From assembly GCF_036248275.1 (NCBI RefSeq), contig NZ_CP109181.1, positions 1,922,001 through 1,986,000 of the forward strand: a stretch of DNA of 64,000 bases, given 5' to 3'. The notes under the pieces are model-generated. The model had not been told where the DNA came from. It saw only the letters and a list, made by a program, of their open reading frames with translations, and searched no databases. The position numbers and the translations under genes are program-made. Positions 17,741-25,952 of the stretch are shown piece after piece (the stretch's first letter is position 1; the number at the start of each line of letters is the position of its first letter). Origin of the DNA: Streptomyces sp. NBC_01716. GTDB taxonomy: Bacteria > Actinomycetota > Actinomycetes > Streptomycetales > Streptomycetaceae.

Positions 17741-18178
17741 TCAACTCACCGGTCCGGGACGCGGGTCCTCGCCGGGCACCATCGCGATGCCGTCCAGCTC
17801 CACGAGCGCGCTCTCGTCCCAGAGCCGCACCGTGCCGATCACCGCCATCGCCGGGTAGTCGCGGCCCGCGAGCCGCTTCCACACCCGTCCCAGTTCGGCG
17901 GCGTGGGCGCGGTAGTCCGCGACGTCGGTCGCGTAGACGGTGACGCGCGCGAGATGGGCCGGGGTGCCGCCCGTCGCGGCGAGCGCCGTGAGGAGGTTGC
18001 CGAGTGCGGTCTCGAACTGCTCGACCAGGGTCTGCCCCACGATCGCGCCCGTCCGGTCGAGCGCGGTCTGGCCGGCCAGGAACACCAGCCGTCCTTCGGT
18101 CGCCGTCACGCTCACCGCGTGCGAGAAACCGGAAGGCGGGGAGAGTTCGGCGGGGTTGGTCCGCTCCAGGCCGCTCAT
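17741..18178 (-). CDS. RidA (YjgF/YER057c) family enamine deaminase
   Basis: This 145-residue protein has the RidA trimer fold: an N-terminal FSHAVSVTATEGRLVFLAGQTALD, a central NLLTALAATGGTPAHLARVTVYATD, and a C-terminal LVELDGIAMV strand. RidA proteins hydrolyse reactive enamine/imine intermediates. The start overlaps the acyl-CoA dehydrogenase stop (ATGA), so the two genes are translationally coupled. In a cluster that degrades an amino-aromatic CoA ester, an enamine hydrolase could release the ring nitrogen; this is inference. The usual catalytic Arg position falls at ALVELDGIAMV and is not obviously conserved, so it may be a distant subgroup. Confidence 0.85.
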   Translation of the reverse strand: MSGLERTNPAELSPPSGFSHAVSVTATEGRLVFLAGQTALDRTGAIVGQTLVEQFETALGNLLTALAATGGTPAHLARVTVYATDVADYRAHAAELGRVWKRLAGRDYPAMAVIGTVRLWDESALVELDGIAMVPGEDPRPGPVS

Positions 18179-19314
18179 CCGTACAACTCCTTCGCGATGA
18201 TGGTGCGCTGGACCTCGGTGGCGCCCTCGTAGATGCGGGGCGCGCGGACTTCCCGGTAGAGGTGTTCCAGCAGATGCCCGCGTCGCAGGGCGCGTGCGCC
18301 GTGGAGTTGGACGGCGGCGTCGACCACGTACTGCGCGGTCTCCGTCGCGAACAGCTTCGCCATCGCCGAGCGGCGCGGCACGTCCGGCGCCCCCGTGTCG
18401 TACGCCTCGGCCGCCGCGTACACCAGCAGCCGGGCCGCCTCCGTACGCGTCGCCATCTCAGCGACCTGGTGGGAGACGGACTGGAGGTCCTTGAGCGGGC
18501 CGCCGAACGCGGTGCGGTCGGCGGTGTGGGCGAGAGTCGCTTCCAGCGCGGCGCCCGCCATGCCGACGGCGAAGGCACCGACGCTCGGGCGGAAGAGGTT
18601 GAGGGTGTCCATCGCGACCCGGAAACCCCGGTCCACCTCGCCCAGGACATCGGCGGCGCTCACCGGTACGGAGTCGAGGGCCAGGGCGCCGATGGGGTGC
18701 GGCGAGAGCATCTCGATCGGGGTGCCCGTCAGTCCGGGCCGGTCGGCGGGGACGAGGAACGCGGTGACGCCGCGCGCGCCCGCGCCCGGGGTCGTACGGG
18801 CGAAGACGGTGTAGAAGTCGGCCTCGGGCGCGTTGGAGATCCAGCGCTTCTCGCCGGTGAGCAGCCAGCCGGGGCCGTCACCGCCTCCGGGGCCGTCCGG
18901 GCCGTCTTGCGGTACGGCGGTGAGCGCGAGCGCCGCCGCGTCCGACCCGGCGCCCGGCTCGCTCAGCGCGAACGCGGCCACGGCGCGCCCCGCCGCCACC
19001 TCGGGCAGCCAGCGCGCCCGCTGTTCGTCGGTGCCGGACCGGAGGACGGGATGGCTGCCGAGCCCCTGGAGGGCGAGCGCGGTCTCCGCCTCCGTACATT
19101 CGTGGGCCAGGGACTCGCGCAGCAGACAGAGATCGAGCGCCCCGGCGCTCAGCATGCGGTCGAGGAGTCCCAGCTCACCGAGGGCGGCGACCAGCGGGCG
19201 GTTGATCCGGCCGGGCTCGCCCTTCTCCGCGAGCGGGCGCAGCCGGTCGGCGGCGAGGGTGCGCAGCTCGTCACACCAGGACTTCTGTGCCGGATCGAGC
19301 GAGAATACGGGCAT
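18175..19314 (-). CDS. acyl-CoA dehydrogenase
   Basis: This 379-residue flavoenzyme has the normal family length. Motifs in order are FALSEPGAGSDAAAL (flavin and substrate binding), GEKRWISNA, a RTAFGGPLKDLQSVSHQ segment, and a C-terminal APRIYEGATEVQRTIIAKEL with the catalytic Glu region. It introduces a double bond into an acyl-CoA ester with FAD. ATG 19314 was chosen (GTGAGGG upstream); the frame could start at GTG 19326. It is divergent from the aryl-CoA ligase and coupled to ridA. In context it probably oxidises an alicyclic or dicarboxylic CoA ester from the aromatic ring. Confidence 0.88.
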   Translation of the reverse strand: MPVFSLDPAQKSWCDELRTLAADRLRPLAEKGEPGRINRPLVAALGELGLLDRMLSAGALDLCLLRESLAHECTEAETALALQGLGSHPVLRSGTDEQRARWLPEVAAGRAVAAFALSEPGAGSDAAALALTAVPQDGPDGPGGGDGPGWLLTGEKRWISNAPEADFYTVFARTTPGAGARGVTAFLVPADRPGLTGTPIEMLSPHPIGALALDSVPVSAADVLGEVDRGFRVAMDTLNLFRPSVGAFAVGMAGAALEATLAHTADRTAFGGPLKDLQSVSHQVAEMATRTEAARLLVYAAAEAYDTGAPDVPRRSAMAKLFATETAQYVVDAAVQLHGARALRRGHLLEHLYREVRAPRIYEGATEVQRTIIAKELYG

Positions 19315-19351
19315 CCGGGCCCTCACTTGAATCGCGTCTATCGCGGACTGT

Positions 19352-19363
19352 TGACTGTCGTCA
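19352..19363. promoter_or_regulatory. TGAC-N4-GTCA motif in divergent promoter
   Basis: TGACTGTCGTCA lies between the divergent acyl-CoA dehydrogenase and aryl-CoA ligase genes. It overlaps a plausible ligase promoter: TTGACT at 19351, 16 bases, then TACGCT at about 19373. The same TGAC-N4-GTCA pattern occurs upstream of the enoyl-CoA hydratase gene at 25271-25282. It is the best candidate operator for the PaaX regulator of the cluster. Confidence 0.45.
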
Positions 19364-19420
19364 CCCACACGATACGCTCGATGCACAAGGCCACCAAGCC
19401 ACCCCACGAGGGGGCGAACG

Positions 19421-21064
19421 ATGGAGCTGACACCGGCGGTACTCACACCCTCGGCGCACCGCGACACTTTTCCGCGCGACCATCTGCCGCCGCCCGAGCA
19501 GTGGCCGGAACTCGTCTTCAACCCGCCCTCCCTGCGCGGGCCCTACCGGCTCAACTGCGCCGTCGAACTGCTCGACCGCACCGTGGACCGCTTCGGCGCC
19601 GGCCGCCCCGTCTTCCATCTCCCCTCGGGCGACACCTGGTCGTACGGTCAACTGCGCACCCATGTCGACCGGATCGCCCACGTCCTGACCTCCGACCTGG
19701 GTGTGGTGCCCGGCAACCGGGTCCTGCTGCGCGGGCCGACGACGCCCTGGCTGGCCGCGTGCTGGCTCGCCGTGCTGAAGGCGGGCGCGGTGGCGGTGAC
19801 GGTGCTCGCCCAGCAGCGGGCGAGCGAGCTGGCCACGATGTGCGAGATCGCGCGGGTCGGACACGCGCTCTGCGACGTCAGATCGGTGGACGACCTGGTC
19901 AAGGCAGAGGTGCCGGGGCTGCGCGTCGCGACGTACGGAGGGGACGCGCCGGACGATCTGCTGCGGCTGGCGGCAGGGAAACCGGAACGGTACGAGGCGG
20001 TGCGGACCGCCGGCGACGACGTCGCGCTCATCGCCTTCACCTCGGGAACGACGGGGCGGCCCAAGGGCTGTATGCACTTCCACCGCGATGTGCTCACCAT
20101 CGCCGACACGTTCTCGCGCCATGTGCTGCGCCCGGAGCCGGACGACGTGTTCGCCGGCAGTCCGCCGCTCGGCTTCACCTTCGGGCTCGGCGGGTTGGTG
20201 GTCTTCCCGATGCGGGCGGGCGCCTCGGCGCTGCTCCTCGAACACGCGGGCCCCAGGCAGCTGTTGGGGGCTGTCGCCGAACGCGGGGTGTCCGTGCTGT
20301 TCACGGCGCCGACCGCGTACCGCGTGATGCTCAACGAGCTGGCCGGGGCGGGCGGGGCCGCGTACGACATCTCCGGGCTGCGCCGCTGTGTCTCGGCCGG
20401 GGAGAACCTGCCCGCCGCGACCTCGCAGGACTGGTACGAGCGGACCGGGATCCGCGTCATCAACGGCATCGGCGCCACCGAGCTGCTGCACATCTTCATC
20501 TCGGCCGCCGACGAGGCGGTCAGACCCGGCACGACGGGCCTGCCGGTGCCCGGCTGGGAGGCGCGCGTCGTGGACAAGTCCGGCGCCCCGGTGCCCGACG
20601 GGGAGCCGGGGCTGCTGGCGGTCCGTGGCCCGGTCGGCTGCCGCTATCTCGCCGATCCGCGCCAGACCGTCTACGTACGCGACGGCTGGAACCTCACCGG
20701 AGACACCTACGTGCGGGAGCCCGACGGCTACTTCCGCTATGTCGCACGCGCGGACGACATGATCATCTCGGCCGGGTACAACATCGCGGGCCCTCAGGTC
20801 GAGGAGGCGCTGCTGGCACATCCCGACGTGACGGAGGCGGCGGTGGTGGGCCACCCCGACGAGCTGCGGGGCCAGATAGTGGCGGCGTACATAGTGCTGC
20901 GCGAGGGGGTGCGGCCCGGCGAGGAGGAGCGGGAAGCGCTCCGCGCCTTCGTCACGTCGCGGCTGGTGCCGTACAAATGCCCGCGCGTCTTCGAATTCCT
21001 GGACGCGCTCCCCCGTACGCCGACGGGCAAACTCCAGCGGTTCCGGCTCAGGCCGGGCGCCTGA
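19421..21064 (+). CDS. aryl-CoA ligase, 2-aminobenzoate/benzoate-CoA ligase type
   Basis: This 547-residue adenylate-forming enzyme has the AMP-binding motif FTSGTTGRPKGCMHFHRD (about residue 205), the aryl-CoA ligase segment GSPPLGFTFGLGGLVVFPM, the A5-like GIGATELLHIFIS, the ATP-binding GWNLTGDTYVRE and the catalytic lysine in TPTGKLQRFRL near the C-terminus. The first 80 residues resemble 2-aminobenzoate-CoA ligases. It would activate anthranilate, salicylate or a similar aromatic acid with ATP and CoA. It is divergent from the dehydrogenase gene and followed 43 bases later by the PaaX regulator. The substrate is set by context rather than by residues I can verify. Confidence 0.85.
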   Translation: MELTPAVLTPSAHRDTFPRDHLPPPEQWPELVFNPPSLRGPYRLNCAVELLDRTVDRFGAGRPVFHLPSGDTWSYGQLRTHVDRIAHVLTSDLGVVPGNRVLLRGPTTPWLAACWLAVLKAGAVAVTVLAQQRASELATMCEIARVGHALCDVRSVDDLVKAEVPGLRVATYGGDAPDDLLRLAAGKPERYEAVRTAGDDVALIAFTSGTTGRPKGCMHFHRDVLTIADTFSRHVLRPEPDDVFAGSPPLGFTFGLGGLVVFPMRAGASALLLEHAGPRQLLGAVAERGVSVLFTAPTAYRVMLNELAGAGGAAYDISGLRRCVSAGENLPAATSQDWYERTGIRVINGIGATELLHIFISAADEAVRPGTTGLPVPGWEARVVDKSGAPVPDGEPGLLAVRGPVGCRYLADPRQTVYVRDGWNLTGDTYVREPDGYFRYVARADDMIISAGYNIAGPQVEEALLAHPDVTEAAVVGHPDELRGQIVAAYIVLREGVRPGEEEREALRAFVTSRLVPYKCPRVFEFLDALPRTPTGKLQRFRLRPGA

Positions 21065-21107
21065 GCACCCCTCAGAAGCCGTTCCGCCCACCCCTTAGAG
21101 TGATCAC

Positions 21108-21926
21108 GTGGCCGAGCAGCACACTCCGCGATCCCTGATCGTCACCCTGTACGGCGCGTACGGCCGGACACCGGACGGCGCCCCGCTCGCCGTGGCCGAG
21201 CTGGTCCGGCTGCTCGGCGCGCTCGGGGTCGACGCGCCGTCGGTGCGGTCGTCGGTGTCGCGGCTCAAGCGCCGGGGGCTGCTGATCGCCGAGCGCACGG
21301 CGGAGGGCGCGGCGGGTTACGCGCTGTCGGCCGGCGCGCGGCAACTGCTCGACGACGGCGACCGGCGCATCTACGACCGTCCGGTGCCCCGGCTGTCGGA
21401 CGGCTGGGTGCTCGCGGTGTTCTCCGTCCCGGAGGCCGAGCGGCACAAGCGTCATCAGCTGCGGTCGCGGCTGGCCCGGCTGGGCTTCGGGACCGCCGCG
21501 CCGGGTGTGTGGATCGCGCCGGGCCATCTGTACGAGGAGACGCGGCACGCGCTGGAGCGGCTGCGGCTCGACCCGTACGTCGACCTGTTCCGCGGCGGGC
21601 ACCTGGGCTTCGCGGCGACGGCGGATGCGGTGGGGCGGTGGTGGGACCTCGGGGAGATCGCCACGCTGCACACCGGGTTCCTGACGGCGCACGAGCCGGT
21701 GCTGCGGCGGTGGCAGACGCACGGACCGGCCCCCGCCTCGGCCGAGGACGCCTACCGGGACTATCTGCTCGCCCTCGACTCCTGGCGCCAACTGCCTTAT
21801 GCCGACCCGGGGTTGCCGGTGGAGCTGCTGCCCCGGGGGTGGCCGGGCGGGCGTTCGGCGGAGGTCTTCACGGCGCTGCACGCCCAACTGCGGGAGGCGG
21901 GGGCGCGGTTCGTACACCCCGCGTGA
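21108..21926 (+). CDS. PaaX family transcriptional regulator
   Basis: This 272-residue PaaX-type repressor has an N-terminal winged helix (residues about 5-65, SVRSSVSRLKRRGLLIAE), a central YPC/Cas2-like domain (RHKRHQLRSRLARLGFGTAAPGVWIAP) and the C-terminal PaaX_C region (DAYRDYLLALDSWRQLPYADPGLP). PaaX proteins repress aromatic CoA-ester pathways and are released by the aryl-CoA intermediate. The GTG start at 21108 follows soon after the ligase stop, so the two are probably cotranscribed. It probably controls the whole 17.7-25.2 kb cluster. Confidence 0.9.
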   Translation: MAEQHTPRSLIVTLYGAYGRTPDGAPLAVAELVRLLGALGVDAPSVRSSVSRLKRRGLLIAERTAEGAAGYALSAGARQLLDDGDRRIYDRPVPRLSDGWVLAVFSVPEAERHKRHQLRSRLARLGFGTAAPGVWIAPGHLYEETRHALERLRLDPYVDLFRGGHLGFAATADAVGRWWDLGEIATLHTGFLTAHEPVLRRWQTHGPAPASAEDAYRDYLLALDSWRQLPYADPGLPVELLPRGWPGGRSAEVFTALHAQLREAGARFVHPA

Positions 21927-21933
21927 AGTGAGG

Positions 21934-21978
21934 TGACCTGCCGGGGCGGGCGGGGATGCCGGGGCCAGGGGCAGGTCA
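21934..21978. terminator. hairpin between convergent genes
   Basis: A 9-bp inverted repeat (TGACCTGCC at 21934-21942, GGCAGGTCA at 21970-21978) lies between the PaaX gene on the plus strand and the fused monooxygenase/reductase gene on the minus strand. It probably terminates both transcripts. Confidence 0.6.
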
Positions 21979-21980
21979 GC

Positions 21981-24353
21981 TCAGCTCAGGGTGAGCCTCG
22001 GTTTTGGGCCGTCCGTGCGGCCCGTCGGGGGTGTGCGGCTGCCCGCGCGGTACGGCAGTGGCCACGGCGCGGCAGGACCGCTGTAGCCCTGGTCGGCCGC
22101 CGCGTGCAGGGTCCAGTGCGGGTCGTAGAGGTGGGGGCGGGCCAGCGCGCACAGGTCGGCGCGGCCGGCCAGCAGCAGTGAGTTGACGTCGTCCCACGAC
22201 GAGATGGCGCCGACGGCGACCACCGGCACCGAGAGGGTGTTACGGATCCGGTCGGCGAACGGTGTCTGGTAGGAGCGGCCGAACTCGGGGCGTTCCTCGG
22301 CGACGACCTGCCCGGTCGACACGTCGATCGCGTCGGCGCCGTGCGCGACGAACGCGCGGGCGATCTCGACCGCCTCCTCGGCGGTGTTGCCGCCCATGGC
22401 CCAGTCGGTGGCGGAGATCCGTACCGTCATCGGCCGGTAGTCCGGCCACAACTCCCGTACCGCGTCGAAGACTTCGAGCGGATAGCGGAGCCGTCCCGCG
22501 AGGTCGCCGCCGTACGCGTCGGTCCGGGTGTTGGTCAGCGGGGAGAGGAAGCCGGAGAGCAAGTACCCGTGGGCGCAGTGGAGTTCGAGCAGGTCGAACT
22601 CCGCGTCGGCCGCGCGGCGGGCCGCCGAAGCGAACTGCTCGCGGATCGCGGTCAGTCCGGCCGGGTCGAGGGCGTGCGGGACCTGGCCGACCTCCGGCAG
22701 GTACGGGAGGGCGGAGGCGGCGGACAGCGGCCAGTTGCCGTCCGGCAGAGGCTGGTCCATGCCCTCCCACATGAGGCGGGTGGAGCCTTTGCGTCCGGAG
22801 TGGCCGAGTTGAACGCCGATCGCGGCGCCGTGCTCGCCTGCCCCGGTGGGTGCGCCGTGGTGCACGAAGTCCGTCACCCGCCGCCACGCCGCGCCCTGTT
22901 CGTCCGTCCAGAGCCCCGTGCAGCCCGGCGTGATCCTGCCCTCCGGGCTCACGCACACCATCTCGGTCATGACGAGACCCGCCCCGCCGAGGGCACGCGC
23001 CCCGAGATGCACGAGATGGAAGTCGCCGGGCATGCCGTCCTCGGCGACGTACATGTCCATGGCCGAGACGACGACCCGGTTGCGCAGGGTCAGTCCCCGC
23101 AGCCGGAAGGGGGTGAACATCGGGGGCGTACCGGGCTCGCAGCCGAAGTCCGCCTCCACCGCGCCGGTGAATCCGGCGTCGCGCAGGCGCAGATTGTCGT
23201 GCGTGACGCGGCGGCTCCGGGTGAGCAGGCCGAACGCGAACTGCCGGGCCGGCTGGTCCGTATACGTCGCCAGCTCCTCGAACCAGCGCAGACTCGCCGC
23301 CGCCGCGCGCTGCGTGGACTCCACGACGGGCCGCCGCTCGGCCTCGTACGCGGCGAGCGCGGCGGGCAGCTCCGGCCCCTGCTCCTCGATACACGCCGCG
23401 AGCGCCAGGGCGTCCTCGACGGCGAGCTTCGTGCCGGAGCCGATGGAGAAGTGCGCGGTGTGGGCGGCGTCGCCGATGAGGACCACGTTGCCGTGGCTCC
23501 AGCGTTCGTTCACGACCGTACGGAACGCGGTCCAGGACGACTTGTTGGCGCGCAGCGCCCGGCCGTCCAGCGCGTCCGCGAAGATCTTGGCGCACTGCTC
23601 GGTGGACTGCCGCTCGTCGAGCGTGTCGAACCCGGCGGCGTGCCAGACCTCTTCGCGCATCTCGACGATGACGGTGCTGGCGTCGGGCGAGAACGGATAA
23701 CCGTGCAGCTGCATCACACCGTGCTCGGTCTCGGCGATCTCGAAGCGGAACGCGTCGAAGGCGAAGTCGGCGGCGAGCCAGATGTAGCGGCAGCGCTCGG
23801 TGGTGACGGTGGGCCGGAAGACATCGGCGTGGGTCTGGCGGGTGCGGCTGTTGACCCCGTCGGCGGCGATCACCAGATCGTGGGTGGCGGCGAGTTCGGC
23901 GGCGGGCGGTGCCTGGGTGCGGAAGCGGAGCCGTACGCCCAGTCCCGTACAGCGCTCGTGCAGGATTTCGAGGAGCCGGCGGCGGCCGAGGGCGGCGAAG
24001 CCGTGACCGCCGGAGGTCAGGGTGCGGCCCCGGTGGACGATGTCGATGTCGTCCCAGCGCACGAACTCGTCCTGGAGGGCGCTGTGGACGGTGCGGTCGG
24101 CGTGCTCGATACCGCCGAGGGTCTCGTCGGAGAGGACGACCCCGAAACCGAAGGTGTCGTCGGGGGCGTTGCGCTCCCAGACGGTTATCTCGCGGCGCGG
24201 GTCGAGCCGTTTGAGCAGGACGGCGGCGTACAGCCCGCCGGGGCCGCCGCCGATGACGGCGATCCTGAGAGGTTCCCCGGCTGCCCGGCCCACCGGCGCG
24301 GGTGCCTGCGACGGTGCCTGTGCCCGCGCCGACACGGTCAGCGGCCCTGCCAC
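21981..24353 (-). CDS. 2-aminobenzoyl-CoA monooxygenase/reductase or salicylyl-CoA 5-hydroxylase fusion
   Basis: This 790-residue fusion has two parts. Residues about 28-400 are a single-component FAD monooxygenase, with the dinucleotide site IAVIGGGPGGLYAAVLL, a GD motif in LVIAADGVNSR, and the FAD ribityl-binding LIGDAAHTAHFSIGSGTKLA. Residues about 410-780 are an old-yellow-enzyme reductase (MFTPFRLRGLTLRNRVVVSAM, then ELHCAHGYLLSGFLSPLTN, then ADLCALARPHL). This architecture is known for 2-aminobenzoyl-CoA monooxygenase/reductase, which hydroxylates and then reduces anthraniloyl-CoA, and is annotated in others as salicylyl-CoA 5-hydroxylase/oxidoreductase. The start overlaps the enoyl-CoA hydratase end by 16 bases, so it belongs to that operon. 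Confidence 0.88.
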   Translation of the reverse strand: MAGPLTVSARAQAPSQAPAPVGRAAGEPLRIAVIGGGPGGLYAAVLLKRLDPRREITVWERNAPDDTFGFGVVLSDETLGGIEHADRTVHSALQDEFVRWDDIDIVHRGRTLTSGGHGFAALGRRRLLEILHERCTGLGVRLRFRTQAPPAAELAATHDLVIAADGVNSRTRQTHADVFRPTVTTERCRYIWLAADFAFDAFRFEIAETEHGVMQLHGYPFSPDASTVIVEMREEVWHAAGFDTLDERQSTEQCAKIFADALDGRALRANKSSWTAFRTVVNERWSHGNVVLIGDAAHTAHFSIGSGTKLAVEDALALAACIEEQGPELPAALAAYEAERRPVVESTQRAAAASLRWFEELATYTDQPARQFAFGLLTRSRRVTHDNLRLRDAGFTGAVEADFGCEPGTPPMFTPFRLRGLTLRNRVVVSAMDMYVAEDGMPGDFHLVHLGARALGGAGLVMTEMVCVSPEGRITPGCTGLWTDEQGAAWRRVTDFVHHGAPTGAGEHGAAIGVQLGHSGRKGSTRLMWEGMDQPLPDGNWPLSAASALPYLPEVGQVPHALDPAGLTAIREQFASAARRAADAEFDLLELHCAHGYLLSGFLSPLTNTRTDAYGGDLAGRLRYPLEVFDAVRELWPDYRPMTVRISATDWAMGGNTAEEAVEIARAFVAHGADAIDVSTGQVVAEERPEFGRSYQTPFADRIRNTLSVPVVAVGAISSWDDVNSLLLAGRADLCALARPHLYDPHWTLHAAADQGYSGPAAPWPLPYRAGSRTPPTGRTDGPKPRLTLS

Positions 24354-25165
24354 TTGGGCGGGCGCTTCTCCGTGAAGGCGGCGTGGAACTCCGCGTAGTC
24401 CTCGCCGTTCATCAGCAACGCCTGCGTGGCCGCGTCCAGTTCGACGGACGCGGCGAGCGGCATGTCCAGCTCGGCCGTGAGCAGCGCCTTGGTCTGCGCG
24501 TACGCGAGGGCCGGGCCGTCCGCGAGCCGGCGGGCGAGTTCGTGTGCGCGGGTGCCGGCGGCGCCCTCGTCGGTCAACTCGCTGATGAGGCCGATCCGTT
24601 CGGCCTCGGGCGCACGCACGGGCTCGCCCAGCATCAGCAGCCGGGTGGCATGCCCGAGGCCGACGACGCGCGGCAGCAGATAGGCCGCGCCCATGTCACC
24701 GCCGGAGAGACCGACGCGGGTGAAGAGGAACGCGAAGCGCGCGGTGGGGTCGGCGACCCGGAAGTCGGCCGCCAGCGCGAGGACCGCACCGGCACCGGCC
24801 GCGACCCCGTGCACGGCGGCGATCACCGGGAACGGGCATTCGCGTACGGCCCTGACGACCTGTCCCGTCATCCGGTTGAAGTCGAGGAGCTGGGCGGTGT
24901 CCATGGAGAGCGTGGCACCGATGATCTCGTCCACGTCTCCGCCCGAGCAGAAGCCGCGCCCCTCGCCCGCCAGCACGAGGGCACGGACGGACCGCTCCCT
25001 GGACAGCTCGGCGAGCAGGTCGCGCAGGTCGGCGTAGGCGCCGAAGGTGAGGGCGTTGAGTTTGTCGGGCCGGGCGAGGGTGACGGTCGCGACGCCGTCC
25101 TCGCGTGTCAGCCGCAGATGGCGCCACTCCTCGGTGCGGGGGGTGGAGCCGGAGAACGGGCTCAT
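24338..25165 (-). CDS. enoyl-CoA hydratase/isomerase
   Basis: This 275-residue crotonase has VTLARPDKLNALTFGAY near residue 30, oxyanion-hole segments GEGRGFCSGGDVDEI and PFPVIAAVHGVAAGAGAVLALAADF, and the catalytic-Glu-region equivalent LFTRVGLSGGDMGAAYLLPR. It hydrates, isomerises or ring-opens CoA esters. AGGAGG precedes the ATG. It is the first gene of the minus-strand pair with the fused monooxygenase/reductase. In an aromatic-CoA pathway it could hydrate or open the de-aromatised ring. GGDMG in the second catalytic region is unusual in place of the more common Glu, so the exact chemistry is uncertain. Confidence 0.87.
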   Translation of the reverse strand: MSPFSGSTPRTEEWRHLRLTREDGVATVTLARPDKLNALTFGAYADLRDLLAELSRERSVRALVLAGEGRGFCSGGDVDEIIGATLSMDTAQLLDFNRMTGQVVRAVRECPFPVIAAVHGVAAGAGAVLALAADFRVADPTARFAFLFTRVGLSGGDMGAAYLLPRVVGLGHATRLLMLGEPVRAPEAERIGLISELTDEGAAGTRAHELARRLADGPALAYAQTKALLTAELDMPLAASVELDAATQALLMNGEDYAEFHAAFTEKRPPKWQGR

Positions 25166-25268
25166 GGGGTGCGGCCTCCTTCAGCTCGATGCTGTGTGCC
25201 GGTCGCCCGGTGGGCGCGGGACGCCGGGGCGGACCCCGCGGACCCTCGAAAGCAAGGTATCACTTGTC

Positions 25269-25284
25269 CGTGACTTCCGTCACG
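25269..25284. promoter_or_regulatory. CGTGAC-N4-GTCACG palindrome, candidate PaaX site
   Basis: CGTGACTTCCGTCACG is a perfect palindrome with a 4-base centre, 104 bases before the enoyl-CoA hydratase start. Its core TGAC-N4-GTCA is shared with the ligase/dehydrogenase promoter at 19352-19363, which suggests one regulator for both arms of the cluster. Confidence 0.5.
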
Positions 25285-25437
25285 AGTACGCGATAAGGTG
25301 CGCGCCGACCGCGTCGGGCGCGTCTCACCGGTGCCGCCAAAGGTCCCGGGTGATATGTGGCGGAGGTCCCATTTCCAGCGGTCCGCTGCCCCTTGTGAAC
25401 ATGTTTACGCTCCGTAAAGCTGGCCCAAGCCCCTCCC

Positions 25438-25941
25438 GTGCCGGGAGACTCCCCACGTTCCGGCCCTGGATCTCGTGGCATCTCCACAGCACCTCGGAAC
25501 AGCACCTCGAACGGAATTCCCGCCTTGCCCGAAAGACCGGACACCGCCTTCTGGCGCATCACACTGCCGCACAACGCGGCAGCTGTGCCGATGGCGCGTG
25601 CCCTGATCCGTACGGCGCTGGCCGACATCGGGCCGACGGCGGACAGCGACACGGCGGAGCTGCTGACCGCTGAGCTGGTCGCCAACGCCGTCGAGCACAC
25701 GGATCCGGCCGTCCCCATAGAGCTGGTGGTCGAGCTGCTGCCGTCGGGCTGCCAGATCGAGGTCCACGACGGCGACCCCGGCCCGCCGGGCGACCTGACG
25801 ACGCCGGTGCCCGGCCAGATGCCGGACCCCTGGCAGGAGCACGGCCGGGGGCTGCTCCTGATCCGCAGGCTGAGCGCCGACTGCGGTCATCGCCCGACGG
25901 ATCAGGGCAAGGCGGTCTGGTTCACGCTGTCAGCACGCTGA
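25438..25941 (+). CDS. HATPase anti-sigma-like ATP-binding protein
   Basis: This protein of up to 167 residues is a stand-alone HATPase_c_2 (RsbW/SpoIIAB-like) domain. The N box is ELLTAELVANAVEHTD, G1 is IEVHDGDPG, and G2 is HGRGLLLIRRLS. Streptomyces encodes dozens of such proteins, and some bind sigma factors or anti-anti-sigma proteins. GTG 25438 gives a long low-complexity head, and TTG 25525 (LPERPDTAF) would remove it; the choice is unclear. It is transcribed away from the aromatic cluster and converges on the carbamoyltransferase gene, and it is functionally unrelated to either. Confidence 0.75.
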   Translation: MPGDSPRSGPGSRGISTAPRNSTSNGIPALPERPDTAFWRITLPHNAAAVPMARALIRTALADIGPTADSDTAELLTAELVANAVEHTDPAVPIELVVELLPSGCQIEVHDGDPGPPGDLTTPVPGQMPDPWQEHGRGLLLIRRLSADCGHRPTDQGKAVWFTLSAR

Positions 25942-25952
25942 GCCGCCCGGCG

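Noticed and set aside
17712..17747. GAGTTGA / TCAACTC inverted repeat as a terminator of ridA
   Set aside because: The loop is 22 bases and one arm lies inside the ridA stop region; it is too weak to call.
18004..21138. 1044-codon open frame on the plus strand spanning RidA, dehydrogenase and ligase genes
   Set aside because: It crosses three genuine genes with clear motifs in other frames and shows no domain of its own.
22341..24398. 685-codon open frame opposite the fused monooxygenase/reductase
   Set aside because: It is a shadow frame of a gene with complete FAD and OYE motifs on the other strand.
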